A stretch of 64,000 nt of DNA, taken from NCBI GenBank assembly GCA_022813625.1, contig JAKLMB010000009.1, positions 124,001-188,000 on the forward strand, in the 5' to 3' direction. This DNA is from Aaosphaeria pasadenensis (Eukaryota; Ascomycota; Dothideomycetes; Pleosporales). Position 1 is the first letter of the stretch. Each line of letters begins with the position of its first letter. The notes under the pieces are model-generated. The model made no database searches. It had not been told where the DNA came from and worked only from the letters and a program-made list of their open reading frames with translations. The translations under genes were made by a program, and so were the position numbers. Below, piece after piece: positions 12,462-23,764 of the stretch.

Positions 12462-12734
12462 ACTTGAGATAAATAATCTTGTGCTCGGTGGCAAGGTCAT
12501 AGAGGACCGTGAATGTTATAAGATACCCAAATCCACGTGTGAATGTGGTTCGTTAGATTTACAGCGAATGCGAATCGACAAATGTTTCCAATCCACCTCC
12601 CTAGTTCCCCAGATGACTGCCACCGCCTCCTCCAGGATGACCAAAAGAGATTGAAAAATAATATGGAACTGGCCGGTCTATGTATTTACGATTCTCGTCC
12701 GCCCAGCCCTCGTTCGCAACGACCGTATAGTGTT

Positions 12735-14714
12735 TCATCGCTCGCCACTGGTATTGAATCTCACTGGACCCGTGGGAGGCTCCTGGAATCCGTTTGCTTC
12801 CAGCGCCCAGTCTGGTTTCGCTTGACATGGAACACATCCAGGCCAATAATATTCCGGTGTGCGGCCGCTCACGGGATTGCGATACTGCCACCACATAATC
12901 TGGATATCCGGCCACTGTATGTACTGACCACTACCACCTCTGAAGGTTGCTTCTCTTTCTCCAATATCAGCGATGGTAATATCCGGGGGATAGTTCTTGG
13001 TCCACCCTGCACCGCCAGGGTTTGGCTCGCTGCTATTCCTTGGTTTCGCGTCCGACCAGCCTCCCTCCCAAGACGCTGACTGCCAATAGAATTCATCGAT
13101 CGTTACACTCCACAGTCGCCATTTACCGTCTTCCAGAACCATTTGGTCATGATATATTGCGCCATTGAAACTCCCCGCTCTCGTGGTCGAAGTCGAAGGT
13201 TGGAGCAATCTCGCCCTCAGGGTAGCTGAACGGCCATCTTCGGAAACAAGTACCACTGGTTGTGGACGCCAGTGAAATGAGATGCTTGATCTCAGTGCAG
13301 ACCTGTTCGTACCATACGAGGTATAGCATGCTTTGGTGATGCGCTCTGGAGTGATGAAAAACCCGGCGAATGGTGATGCTTTATGGCCACGCTTTGCGAA
13401 AAGGTCGCCCATTAGTCCGCATTGAAGGTCATCCAGGAGATATCCGTACGCGTGGGATTGGTTCTCGGCTCCATCGAAACCGGCTGAGCGAGCGAGACGA
13501 CGATTAAGCTCATCTAAGCTGGTCTCCGTATCATTGATATTCGCACTGTTTGGGTTATTGTGACTAGATGTATTCAAGAATGGTGGCACATGGGTGTTGG
13601 GAGGATTTATACCACCATCGCCCCATCCTTTGTAGTAGTCTGCGACAACAAGTGGCGTAATATCGATCGTTTGTACCTTCCACAGACCATCTTCTTTGAT
13701 GAGATGATTCCGAAAAACGTTGAACTCCCATGAAGCTGTCCTGTTCTTCGCATTTCCAACCATGGCAATCTCGACCCCGCGAGCAATGGCTTTCTTCCCA
13801 CTGAGGTCTACCTCGACAATCATATCGAAAATTGGGTGGTCGTTATTAATCCCTTGTACCAACCCCTCTGGCCCCATACGCTCCAAAGCTGTACGAGCAC
13901 CTGCGAGTCCGGTGAAAATTGTTATATCTGCACCACGGTGTATCTGAACCGTGGTGTTCGTGGTATGCAGCTCCACTACATCCGTCCACATGCGTCGATC
14001 CACGTAATATCCATGAGCATGCATTAGATTTCGGACGCTATCCTCATCATTCAAACGGCCAATTCGTTTTTCAAGATCCCCAATACTATGGTTGGTCATT
14101 GGAGCTTCACCGACTGGCTTCGGAATGGGGATGCCAGATCCCTCGGGTGTGAAATGGTAAGGAACAATCGGTAAGCCACCGCCAACATTTCGCCAACCTC
14201 CAACATAAGGCCCAGCATACATAGCGTAGTAATTCAGAAGAGAGAGTTTCCAACCTTGGTCAGTCTGAATGTACTCATTTTCGTATATACCACCTTGAAT
14301 ACGCGTTCCGCCTTGCCCGTCGCCCTGAAAGCGCAGGCCGTTCCAGCGAGCTTTGGCTGCATGTCCATCAGCGGATAAGCTCACAACTGGATTTTCTGCT
14401 ATGAGTGCATCCATAGAGCCAGGGTTCAGGCCGTTCATCTGGCCAGAATCGGCGTGCAGCCAGCTTGCAATAGCAGGCACTCCATTCGCCGTTGAATTTC
14501 CCCATTGCAATGTTCCGTTAGGCGCGAAGAGCATGGCCATGTCATCGTAGCGTCCGAACTGCGCGAGTTGCGAGTATGTTCTTTGTACATCCTTGATCGC
14601 TCGAATTGACTCTACACGTTCCAGATCCCGAGCGAGCTCGTTGAGCGTGCTGTTGGCAAGGACGGTGGCCAAACATATCGCCTCAGCGCATATTGTACTC
14701 CACCAGATGCGCAT
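12735..14714 (-). CDS. Secreted protein with three tandem SnoaL-like (NTF2-fold) domains
   Basis: Single exon, 659 residues from the ATG at 14714; the frame opens slightly earlier at a TTG. The N-terminus is a signal peptide (IWWSTICAEAICLATVLA). Three related blocks follow. Each has an opening helix, a segment like RYDDMAMLFAPNGTLQWG or RRMWTDVVELHTTNTTVQIH, and an ending W+V/W..ID: roughly residues 28-195, 212-365 and 400-560. This is the SnoaL-like/NTF2 fold, a cone-shaped barrel used in small-molecule isomerases, hydrolases and dehydratases. The remaining C-terminus is Trp/Pro/Gly-rich. Many N-glycosylation sequons fit secretion. Substrate and reaction are unknown. The third block is the most divergent and I place it by position and pattern only. 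The triple arrangement in one polypeptide is unusual. Confidence 0.85.
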   Translation of the reverse strand: MRIWWSTICAEAICLATVLANSTLNELARDLERVESIRAIKDVQRTYSQLAQFGRYDDMAMLFAPNGTLQWGNSTANGVPAIASWLHADSGQMNGLNPGSMDALIAENPVVSLSADGHAAKARWNGLRFQGDGQGGTRIQGGIYENEYIQTDQGWKLSLLNYYAMYAGPYVGGWRNVGGGLPIVPYHFTPEGSGIPIPKPVGEAPMTNHSIGDLEKRIGRLNDEDSVRNLMHAHGYYVDRRMWTDVVELHTTNTTVQIHRGADITIFTGLAGARTALERMGPEGLVQGINNDHPIFDMIVEVDLSGKKAIARGVEIAMVGNAKNRTASWEFNVFRNHLIKEDGLWKVQTIDITPLVVADYYKGWGDGGINPPNTHVPPFLNTSSHNNPNSANINDTETSLDELNRRLARSAGFDGAENQSHAYGYLLDDLQCGLMGDLFAKRGHKASPFAGFFITPERITKACYTSYGTNRSALRSSISFHWRPQPVVLVSEDGRSATLRARLLQPSTSTTRAGSFNGAIYHDQMVLEDGKWRLWSVTIDEFYWQSASWEGGWSDAKPRNSSEPNPGGAGWTKNYPPDITIADIGEREATFRGGSGQYIQWPDIQIMWWQYRNPVSGRTPEYYWPGCVPCQAKPDWALEANGFQEPPTGPVRFNTSGER

Positions 14715-15574
14715 TGCAAACTTCAAGTTTCTGGAGCGACTTTTCGAGCTGAAATGAACGTTAGGGAGTTTACTGGCAACTTGCGATTATTCCAGAGCAT
14801 ACCAATATCTGGAACCAAGATCATCTTATACCTTTGTATGTACATCAGCTTCAAGTAATCTACATGTGCACCATGAATTAACATGCAACTGCCGATGCCG
14901 GGTTTACCAGATCCGGAAATGCAATTTGCATTACGATCGTTTATTTCACGCGAAAGCCACCACCACTTAGAGTTTGCGACTGCAAGCCTTACAATAAAAA
15001 TAACCAAGTTGCCTATTGATTAATTATGAGGGGTCAAATATTATAAATGAACCAAGATCTCTAGGCGCCGCGAGGTGGTATTTGTGATCTTTTGTACAAT
15101 CTGTGAAGCTTTATTGCGCAGGTACTGCCAGCACGAATTCTAGAACACGGTACTTCCACCGAGGTGGTTGGACAACATTCAAGAAATCTCAATCCCATAG
15201 TCAGCGTGTGAACTCTAACCACGTTATCTCGTTCTGGAGAAACACTGATGGAGTGTTAGTAAAAAATAGAAGAAACCACACTTTGGGCAATGGGATGCAG
15301 TCGATTTCCCACATTCAGCTGGCCCAATCAAAGAAGCCATTTCACACCTTTGGCTTCTAACAGCAAAATCCCTTGTGGAGAAGGCAACTATCTAGACACC
15401 TTCTCATGCCACAGGGACTCTTACACAAGAATGTTAACGTTCCTCATAACATTGTGGCACACTGTGAGGGGTGCAAGGTCAACCATCCCTTGCGTTGTGT
15501 TATCGCAGGCAAATATATGTTTGCTGAGCAATGATCGTTGATGACAACCCTTCTCACCTCACTGGAAAATCAAA
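14715..15574. other. Divergent intergenic between SnoaL-like and BTB genes
   Basis: This is a 860-base region serving as a two-way promoter. No coding sequence is supported. There is no clear TATA box on either side. Confidence 0.55.
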
Positions 15575-16886
15575 ATGATTGGGAGTCCCAAAACAAGCCC
15601 ATATAGGGCGGAGAAGATATATCAGATCGATCCGGACGCCGACACAGTCATCGTTCTTCAAAACGCTAATGCTCCAATTGCTGTATGGGACGAGAACCAA
15701 GAAGGCAATAACGGGAGGAAGACAACACATGCCAGTGTTCACAACGGAAGCGACAGTAGAGATATCGAGGAAGATTTCGCGTATGCAGAAGATGCACACA
15801 GCAACTTTTCTGGTGAAAATTTCGAGATTGTTGTAGGCTCCGATGGCAAGAATTCAGTGCAGGCCATGGCTCCAAACGAGATGAAACAAGTCGAAGGCAA
15901 GAGCCTTTCAAAAGAGAAGCCAACAAGATCGTATCTACAAGACGGCATTACGCAGCGTTTTGAGGGCGGCATTCATTATTACGTTTCCTCTCGGCATTTG
16001 AAAATAGTATCGCCCAAATTCGAGGCGCAGCTTTCAGGTGGGAGGTGGGCAGAGGCGTTTCGCAATACTCTCGATGATCGCTTCTACATCACGGCTGAGG
16101 AATGGGACGAAATCGCACTACTTACACTTCTTGACGCTCTCCATCTTCAAAATGGCCGTGCTCAGCCAGAGATGTCGCTGGAGCTGCTCTGTCACCTAGC
16201 CATTTTAGTCGACTATTACCAGTGTGCAAAGGCTATCCAAGTTTACTCCAAGTCATGGATTGATAGTGTCAAGAAAACGCACGAAATTCCAACTATTTGC
16301 GACCGAGATTTGGTTTTGTGGTTATGTGTGGCATGGGTATTCGATGACCCAGCCATCTTCCACAAGGTCACAAAGGTTGCAATCCGATACAGCGTAGGAC
16401 CCTTCTCTTCTCTCGAACTCCCAATATCAATTCAAGTTGAAAGTATGTAAACACAGAGCGTCTTCACTGCGTACAATATGTTGACAAAAGCAAGATGCCA
16501 TAAACACCAGGCGGAAGAAAGCAATTGAAAGACTGGCCAGAGAGTGTTTCAAGCTGCTTGACAAGTATCGCTCCGAAGTGTACGAGTGTCGGATCGCTCC
16601 CAGCGCAAGTTTTGAATGCGGATCCATACTCTGTGGGGCTCTTATGAGGGGCATGGGAACTCTCGGTATGCTTTCAGGGACAAAGGTCCTCGAGGGCATG
16701 TCTTTGTCAGAAGCATACAAGAAGGTCAAGACATTGAAGTCACCTTCATGGCAGGACTCACCCAGTGCGTACCATCGTCGGTCAAGAGAACCGCACGCAT
16801 GCAATTTATCAGACAGTCTCGCAATTGCTGCGAAAAAGTTGAGCTCCGATGTCCAGGGACTAGAACTTTGCGAGATGAGGCCTTGA
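15575..16886 (+). CDS. BTB/POZ-like domain protein
   Basis: Two exons (15575-16446, 16511-16886) give 415 residues. The opening YQIDPDADTVIVLQNANAP resembles the fungal BTB start in which a D-P-D-G-D-x-x strand leads into the fold. An acidic, low-complexity insert follows (about 40-125). The BTB then resumes with HYYVSSRHLKIVSPKFEAQL (the family's V-S-S-x-H-L-x-L-A-S-P-x-F pattern, about 132-150), WDEIALLTLLDALHLQ and LAILVDYYQCAKAIQVY. I preferred the donor at 16447 because it keeps frame into RKKAIERLARECFKLLDKY. The C-terminal part has a Cys-containing segment of unknown role. BTB domains mediate dimerisation and Cul3 adaptor binding. This large fungal family has mostly unknown targets and no substrate-binding domain is visible here. 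Confidence 0.82.
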
Positions 16887-17147
16887 CACAATTACAGGGT
16901 ACCTTTCGGAAGATTAAGACCGGATATGATGAACACGAGATGTGAGACGTAGATCCAAATCCAAGATTATTATCATGAATTTATCTCTATCAGCCTGGTA
17001 ATTCCGATAATACCGATAAAACTGGACTAGGTCGAGTTGAGATGGGTGAATGGCCTAATCACATGATATCGGCATTGCATTGGGCCGATGCCCCCAATTA
17101 CTCATCCACCGTATACGGACTAGCGCGATCTGACAATCTTCACAAGC

Positions 17148-17170
17148 TTCCAGGATGTTCTCGCGAGTTC
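17148..17170 (+). promoter_or_regulatory. Heat-shock element, five units with 5-base phasing
   Basis: TTC-nn-GGA-nn-TTC-nn-GCG-nn-TTC lies at perfect five-base spacing: TTC at 17148, 17158 and 17168, with degenerate GAA units between. This is the binding pattern of trimeric HSF1. It sits 170 bases before the TATA box. Confidence 0.6.
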
Positions 17171-17317
17171 CCGTCGCTTGTCGCCTCTTCTGACAAACAA
17201 CGCGAACCATCCACTGCCATCTCCATCTTTCCAGCATTCTCCACAGCTTATGAGATCTACGATTCCTAATCAGTGGCCACGCATGCGAACTGTTGCCTTG
17301 TCACCCTTCAAGATGTC

Positions 17318-17324
17318 TATAAAT
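17318..17324 (+). promoter_or_regulatory. TATA box of the small heat-shock gene
   Basis: TATAAAT lies 178 bases before the ATG at 17502, implying a leader of about 150 bases. Confidence 0.55.
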
Positions 17325-17501
17325 GCTCGACCCAGGACCCTTCTAAAGTCCATCATCAGTTTCAAAGAACAACTTCTCTACTCTTGAGCTCCATCCAGCA
17401 TTCTCAAAAGCCAACGAACTTCACAAAACAACTTTCAAGTTACAACACTTGCCACTATAACTTCTTTGATACACAACCAAACCACAACTCCAAATCAAGC
17501 A

Positions 17502-18383
17502 ATGGCATTCTTCCTTACTCCGCGCTTTGCGCCCGCTTACCAACAGCAAGCCTGCAGCCCATTCAATTCCTGCGCACCAGTGCAACGTCCTTCATATCGC
17601 CGCGTTGTCTCTCGGCCAGCATTCCCGTCCTTCGCGCCTTTCTTGAGTCAGGTCGATGATCTTCTCACTGAGCTTGACCGCGAGGCTCGTCGGGCACAGC
17701 ATCAGCAACGCCAGCAACGGAAGCGTGCATTCCGAGCTCGCTTTGATGTCCGCGAGAATCAGGAAGGCTACGAAGTTCAGGGCGACATCCCCGGCTTTGA
17801 GCAGGAGCACATCTCCATTGAAGTTACGGATGAGCACACCTTGAAGATCACTGGAAACACTGAGACCACCAAGACTTCGGAACAATCCGCAGCACCAGAG
17901 CAAGCTCCCACGGAGCCGCAACAGTCCATCGAGGCTGAGAAGACAAAGGATGCCGAGATGGATGGAGTCACTCTGAATGAGCCCGAGACGGTGGAAAGCG
18001 ACACTTCATCCCAGAAGTCATACCAGGCGACCGTTGAGGACGACTTCGAAGATCTAGGTGCTGAGACCTCATCCACAATCTCCGAACATTACACACCTAC
18101 CGAAGACAAGACACCCAAGGAGCCCAAGGGCAAGGAGAAGGCTGTTGAAACGACAGACAATGCAGAGGCAACAGTTCAGCCTGTAGCGCAACCCCAGACT
18201 CCAACTGAGTCTCAGGACAGAGAGTTGGTGAAGGAAAGGAACCATGGTTCTTTCGAGCGGACTTTCCGCTTCCCTGAGCGTATTGATGCCGGCAACGTCC
18301 GCGCTGCCTTGAGGAACGGAGTGTTGTCTATCACTGTGCCCAAGGCACCTGCCCCAACGATCAGACAGATCACCATCCAATAG
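17502..18383 (+). CDS. Small heat-shock protein, HSP20/Hsp30 family, with a split alpha-crystallin domain
   Basis: Intronless, 293 residues from the ATG at 17502. The frame opens 36 bases earlier without a clear purpose. The N-terminus has the fungal Hsp30 opening AFFLTPRFAP. The first half of the alpha-crystallin domain is RARFDVRENQEGYEVQGDIP through LKITGN (about 78-119). A Glu/Thr/Lys-rich low-complexity insert of roughly 120 residues follows. The domain then closes with SFERTFRFPERIDAGNVRAA and NGVLSITVPKAP (about 248-282). It is an ATP-independent holdase binding unfolding proteins and normally oligomerises. An insert between strands is known in fungal Hsp30s, but this one is long and highly acidic. 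The heat-shock element upstream supports HSF1 control. A C-terminal I-x-I-like motif (ITIQ) follows the domain. Confidence 0.93.
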   Translation: MAFFLTPRFAPAYQQQACSPFNSCAPVQRPSYRRVVSRPAFPSFAPFLSQVDDLLTELDREARRAQHQQRQQRKRAFRARFDVRENQEGYEVQGDIPGFEQEHISIEVTDEHTLKITGNTETTKTSEQSAAPEQAPTEPQQSIEAEKTKDAEMDGVTLNEPETVESDTSSQKSYQATVEDDFEDLGAETSSTISEHYTPTEDKTPKEPKGKEKAVETTDNAEATVQPVAQPQTPTESQDRELVKERNHGSFERTFRFPERIDAGNVRAALRNGVLSITVPKAPAPTIRQITIQ

Positions 18384-18655
18384 TGGGAAAGCGGATCAGA
18401 ATTATAATGTTTGGCATTTCTTAGCATATAATAGCAATTTGTGTAATGCTCAATGAGATTGTACGATTAGATTTTGAATTAAACAAGACCAAATTTCATC
18501 ACCCGTAAAACTATGATCTGATCGACTTTGACGTGACTTAAATCGTGATGCGTGACATGATAAAACATTCATTTAGCCCCATTCGTGATAGACCAATGAA
18601 AAGCATATGTCTACCTTCTCGTTGAGACCTCTCACATTCGTTTAATGTGAGATCT

Positions 18656-19700
18656 TTAATATTCATTCCTCCTCATTCCACGGATAGGTTGAGTTGCATT
18701 GTTCTGCAGCGACGCGAAGAAGTTCCCAATCGCCTGCTGAATCGTCGAAAAGAGTTGGCCGACCTGAGGTGTGGACAAGGAGCTCAATCCCGCAGTACCG
18801 TTAAATAGCGAAGCATGAACCCACGGAGGCAGGAAGCTCAGTGGTGAAGTATTGTTGAAGAAAGCCGCAGGCGACCATGGAGGAGGGGATCCAACGACAC
18901 CAGGAGGGGGGCCTGGCAACCACGGTGGTGGACCAGTGACGCCTGGGGGAGGTCCGCCAGCGACTGGATTGGGGGCAAATGGTGGGAGACCATATGGCGG
19001 CGGAAGTCCCACGCCCGGGAACTGTCCAGGATACCACGGAGGGATTGCGTCACTAATGACAGATTAGATACTGAAATATTCGATGAGTTTACGTCGATCT
19101 CACGCTGTAGCGACATCGCGACTCATCGCGCCAACGACCTCTGAAGAGTCAATGTCGGCGACTTGTGCTGAGCCGGTTCCATTCAATTTGAGAACCTGAG
19201 CGGCATCGATGAGGATTCCACCGTGGATCTCATCTGGCTCTGAAGCCTCTGCGACGCTCTTCGCACGACTGGCATAGTCTGCTAGTGTTTTCCCGCTAGT
19301 CCTAGAGGCGGTTAATTTCTTCAATAACACATATTTGAGAAGTTGAGATCACGTACGGGGTGTTGAAACCTCCGACCATGCCAACCTGGCAATGCCTTCC
19401 AACACTGCAATAGTAGTATATCGGATCGGGAGAAACGATTCTGGTAACAAATCGGAGTCTTCCCTTGTCGGTGTCCGGGAACTCGCCAGAATAGAAGCCA
19501 TTTGGCTTAGGCTGGCATGGGCTGTCGAACGTTCCTTCGACGATGTTGTGGAAGCTTTCAAGCTGGAAGACAATAATGTCACCAACTTTTGGATTAAGCG
19601 CAGGAGGAGTGAATGTATCTGCGCCCTTGGTTCCAACACGAATGGTATGGATAGCGGCTGAGGTAAGGGACGCAAATGGCAGCAACGAGACGAACTTCAT
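18656..19700 (-). CDS. Secreted cupredoxin with Pro/Gly-rich tail
   Basis: Three exons (19700-19357, 19301-19104, 19052-18656) give 312 residues. I start at the ATG at 19700, which begins a signal peptide (KFVSLLPFASLTSA); a further upstream in-frame ATG would bury it. Residues 18-115 form a plastocyanin-like domain with a full type-1 copper set visible: His51, Cys98, His103, Met108 in YYYCSVGRHCQVGM. The middle is helical and charged. From about residue 180 the chain becomes collagen-like in composition, with many PPPG and PPPW blocks, then ends hydrophobic/polar without a GPI signal. Fungal extracellular cupredoxins of this kind have uncertain roles; copper binding or electron transfer at the cell surface is plausible from the ligands. 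Confidence 0.88.
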
Positions 19701-22482
19701 CTTGATAAGTCTGAGATCGATGGCACGTCCTACCTTCGAGGACAATCCGATGGAAAAGGGAAATGAATGTGAGCGCACTCAAACTATTATATTACAAGAC
19801 CAGCTGCATCGCTACAGGGGCCATTGCAGATGAGGACAGGTCCACATCTACAAGCATTTCAATCCGCGTCATTCAGATTTACCCCTGGTTGGTGACACTA
19901 TGGACACATCAGCCTGTCCTATCACATATCGAATGAGCAGCATACTCACATTCCAGATATCGGGCAATTGCTTTGTTTGAATCTCTGACAGGTTTTCACC
20001 CCTCTGTCGTACGTGGCCAGCACTTGTCGCCCCTTTTGCGATGTGAACCAAGAGCGAAATTCTCGATTATATAGACAACTGTTTCCAAGTCGTATCCTCA
20101 TAGTTAAATCTTTCATTGTGAGCAGGTTTGAGCATGTTTGGTGCAGAAATATCGCCTGGAGATTTATCAGAAACCGATAAAATACCCAGTATCACGGTCC
20201 GTCACTGGTGCAAAACCCAGAGCTTGAGATGGTCGCTTTTGGTATTGTGCTGATACATTCCTCGTTTTGTCCACATCATGGCATGAGATCCCGAAGGAAT
20301 GCACGCGGCAATGACGCGGATGAAGCAGCGGGCGGATCATTTGACAAGCACGTGAGTTTTGAGATTCTAAACTAAGAGTGCGATGAATTTCTTAATATGT
20401 CGAGTGATAAGATATTTGCACTTGGTTTTGTTACTCAGCATATCAGTCAGTGATAGATGGCAGTCATGTTAAGGCAGGAGAGGTTTGCTTGACACAACTT
20501 ACCCTTACAGGCCCCTGGCTACATTGTCCACGTTGGTCCCGCATGAAATCCCGCAATCCGCAGATAGTAAGCTGGTATATGCCTACATCTTCAACGGCAA
20601 CGGGGCTCGCGTTGGTCCCCACATCAATACGAGGTGGCGGGCGGGGTATGTGTAACCAAGATGCAGTGAGCTATGTTCTTCACACGTGTGAAGGTCGAAT
20701 CTATCTGAAGATCGAGGTGTCTTTCGACTCAGAAGAAAAGGCATATGATGTTTTTATTTCTCACGAGTAATATCTACTTCCCTTTAGCAGTTCGTTCTTC
20801 TTGGAAGAAAGGGCGTCCCTTTTTTCGTCACTGACATCAGATGTTCATTTACCTCCCTTGCAGCATTGTTCACCATGTTCATTAACAGCAGTAACACACA
20901 CATGACTTGCAAACCTTCTTTCTGGGATCATTTGTTCCGGACGTTCCCGCAAGATCAGCATGCATCTCACTGCACTGGCCGTGTATGTTTCTCCTGATGC
21001 GGTTAGCAGAGGTGATGGTGGCGGTCTTACTCGAATCGCACGTAAACTGTGCTGTCACTGAGACAATCCAGACGACATAACGGAGATACGACCTGCTCTA
21101 CGTTGCTCTCACATATCGATCTTTTCCACTTTGATTTAGGGGATATCGTGGAAGATTGAGCTGGGACATTGTCAAAGAGGCAACCCACCCTTCATGGCTG
21201 CATTGAGGGTCTTTCCTGAACGCAAACAATGCTTCTAGACCGTCATAATCTTACGATGCTTTCCATTACTTCAGTCAAGGGGCCCAGAAGCGTTGTACTG
21301 TAGCACTACGTTCTGGAAATAGATCTGCACGGCGGCGAACTTGCCAAAGAATACAAGGATAGTGAAATGGGCTGGATCGACCGATTGAATTTATGGAGAG
21401 AAGTATGCGGTTGCTGCGCGAAAATGCTTTTGCATCTGGACCCTGTTCATGCTATCACTTCTTATGTGAAGGCCATCTGTCTGGTGAATAAAGCAAAAGA
21501 TCGGCAAGAGTGGTTGATGAAATGACTCTCCAGGGCTGCCTCTTGCTTAATATTTATGATCTTGAGATTCTCCACGACTGGGCGGATATTTGGAATCTGT
21601 CTCTTTTCCACTGATACGGAAGGGGTTCTGTGTCTGCGACCGTACTGTGTAATACCTTCGCGCAGGGATCGATGGTTCGATTCTACATTGCAGATCCAGA
21701 AACCCAACCACTTGACGAACAATGCTGCAGATTCAAGCATGAGACGTCTTTAGACCGCATGTTTGTGGTTCCGATGTAATGGTACAGGGAAACTTTACCG
21801 TATCAGGCATCTCGATCTGACCAATAGTAGTCTCTTGCCCACAGCCTTGCTGCAACCATGAGAGACTTAGACAGCAAGGCATCAAAGGATTCTTTCGGCT
21901 GTGGCACAGTATCAAAGCACCGCGATGTGAGAATTCTTCATCGTCTGAAGACCTTCGAATTATGTGTGGTGATACAATTATGAACGGCTGCCAATTGAGT
22001 TGCTTTGGTCAGTTTCCTAGACTGAAATGAAGGCCTACCGAACCTCATCTTCGGGAAAATGAGTTCATACGGCATGAGCATCCAAAGCACTGGACTAGTT
22101 CCAGCCCTTCAAAAGTTTTCTCATGATACACTGGTCGGGTTCTGGCCCAATCAGTACTCTGTCGTTCCGTGACACTGCCCTCAAAGAAGGCGAAATCTGG
22201 TTCGTGCTGCATTATCGGTAAGCCAGTTGCAGTAACTAGCTCTAAGACATTGAATGCAATTCTCGTTAGAAGCAAGGTAAGAATGGAGCCATGGTAATCC
22301 AGACTATCGTCACTTGTGTTGGAAGTGCTGGGTACTTTAACCTCTGTGTCGCTATATAAATCACCACTCTTGCAAAGCTGTCCAGGTCCTACACAACCAT
22401 TTAATATTCAAGAAACACAAACTTTCGGCAGCACTTTTATACTCCTACAGTTTCGCCAGGACTACTATTAGCCTTGATCACC
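19701..22482. other. Longest gene-poor interval (2.8 kb)
   Basis: No frame reads as a recognisable protein. The longest plus-strand frame (20450-20770) begins at GTG, and minus frames near 21462 and 22045 show no family features. A decayed gene cannot be excluded. The aquaporin promoter occupies the right end. Confidence 0.55.
22353..22360 (+). promoter_or_regulatory. TATA box of the first aquaporin gene
   Basis: TATATAAA lies 123 bases before the ATG at 22483. Confidence 0.5.
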
Positions 22483-23294
22483 ATGTCTGAAAAGCGAGAG
22501 TCGATTGGCTTGCCACCTCCGTCAACCAACGGCGTCGAGCACACAAGACGTCCCGACTTTGCTCGACAGGAGCTTACCGTATTTGTTGGCGAATTTATTG
22601 GAACATTTATGTTCCTATTCTTTGCCTTCACGGGAACTCAGATCGCCGCTGAGGCTCCTTCGGCGGACTCTACTCTACCCGATGCCGGCAAACTCTTGTA
22701 CATCAACCTCTGCTTTGGCATCTCCCTTGCCGTGAACGTTGCGATATTCGCAGACGTGAGCGGTGGAATGTTTAATCCTGCGGTATGTTACTGAGTATCG
22801 CACGAGTCTCTCTTGATCTAATGATATAGGTCACCACGGGTTTGCTGATTGCTGGTGTAGTCCGCTGGCAGCGGGCTATCCACGCCATTCTTGCTCAACT
22901 TATCGCGGCAATTTGCGTTTCATTCGTAGTGTCCGCGCTTCTACCCGGCCCCTTACCGGTTGCAACCACGCTCGTCGATTCCATGTCAATTTCACGCGGT
23001 CTGTTCCTCGAAATGTTCATCACCGCACAACTCGTCCTCGCTGTTCTTTTTGTCCCTGCCAGTGCTGGCAAACCGTTCTACGTTGGCCTTGCACTTTTTA
23101 TCGCTGAGATGGGAAGTGTATACTACACCGGAGGAAGCGTGAACCCTGCCAGGAGTTTCGGTCCCAGCGTTGTTGTTGGATTCAAGGGATATCATTGGAT
23201 ATATTGGCTGGGCCCAGTGCTCGGCGCGGCTTTGGGTGCGAGTATTTTCATGTTGATTCCATTGATCAAAGGAAGGCGCTATGCTGCAGAATAA
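22483..23294 (+). CDS. Aquaporin (MIP family), short form
   Basis: Two exons (22483-22782, 22830-23294; intron 47 bases) give 254 residues. The frame opens at a TTG three codons earlier, so I start at the ATG. Six helices are interrupted by the two half-helices carrying the pore motifs: FNPA (residues 97-100, split by the intron after Ala) and VNPAR (204-208). Helix 1 reads GEFIGTFMFLFFAFTGTQ. This is a plasma- or internal-membrane channel for water and perhaps small neutral solutes. The tail after helix 6 is only about ten residues. It is clearly paralogous to the gene at 47886-49162, which shares the GTFMFLFFAF opening, the intron position after the first NPA and the TGGSxNPARSFGP block. 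Confidence 0.95.
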
Positions 23295-23764
23295 AGAGGC
23301 CAGACGGAGTCAAGGTTCTTATAACTCTATCGAAGAGTTCACTTCCATCACATTGACTCTTCAAATTGAACACCTATCCATTCATGTTCCACTCCACTCC
23401 ATTATTCTATATTTTCTGTTTTTTTCTTTGTCCCCGTCAGTACCAATATCTTCCTGCGTTCAGCGTAATTAGTCTCTAAACAACATGTGGCTCCCTTGCG
23501 ATATCAATTCCAATCTTGATATTACCACACCCTTCAGAAGATTTTGTAAAAAAGAGGCTTCATGTTCTAAACATCGATTGACAGTATCAATATGAACTAT
23601 TTTCACAGTGTCAGAAGACTAGAACAAATTTCTGGGAAGGGTGCCCGTTGTTAACCCAATCGTCACACGACGCCTGTAGATGTAAGACTTCCCTATCAAT
23701 GTCTGCCCATGGTACGAGTAAGGTAGTATGAAAATTGATTGATGCATTCAATTGAGTAACCTTC
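23295..23764. other. Convergent 3' interval between aquaporin and SLAC1-type carrier
   Basis: 470 bases of AT- and pyrimidine-rich sequence expected to hold both polyadenylation regions. No gene is seen. Confidence 0.55.

Larger units (their letters stand above)
16887..17501 (+). other. Upstream region of the small heat-shock gene
   Basis: About 600 bases holding the heat-shock element and TATA box listed separately, then a long A/C-rich leader typical of strongly expressed fungal heat-shock messages. Confidence 0.6.

Noticed and set aside
20450..20770. 106-codon plus frame
   Set aside because: Starts at GTG, no domain, composition not coding-like.
21655..21700. GGTTCGATTC resembling a tRNA T-arm
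   Set aside because: Only three of five stem pairs form and no other tRNA arms are present.
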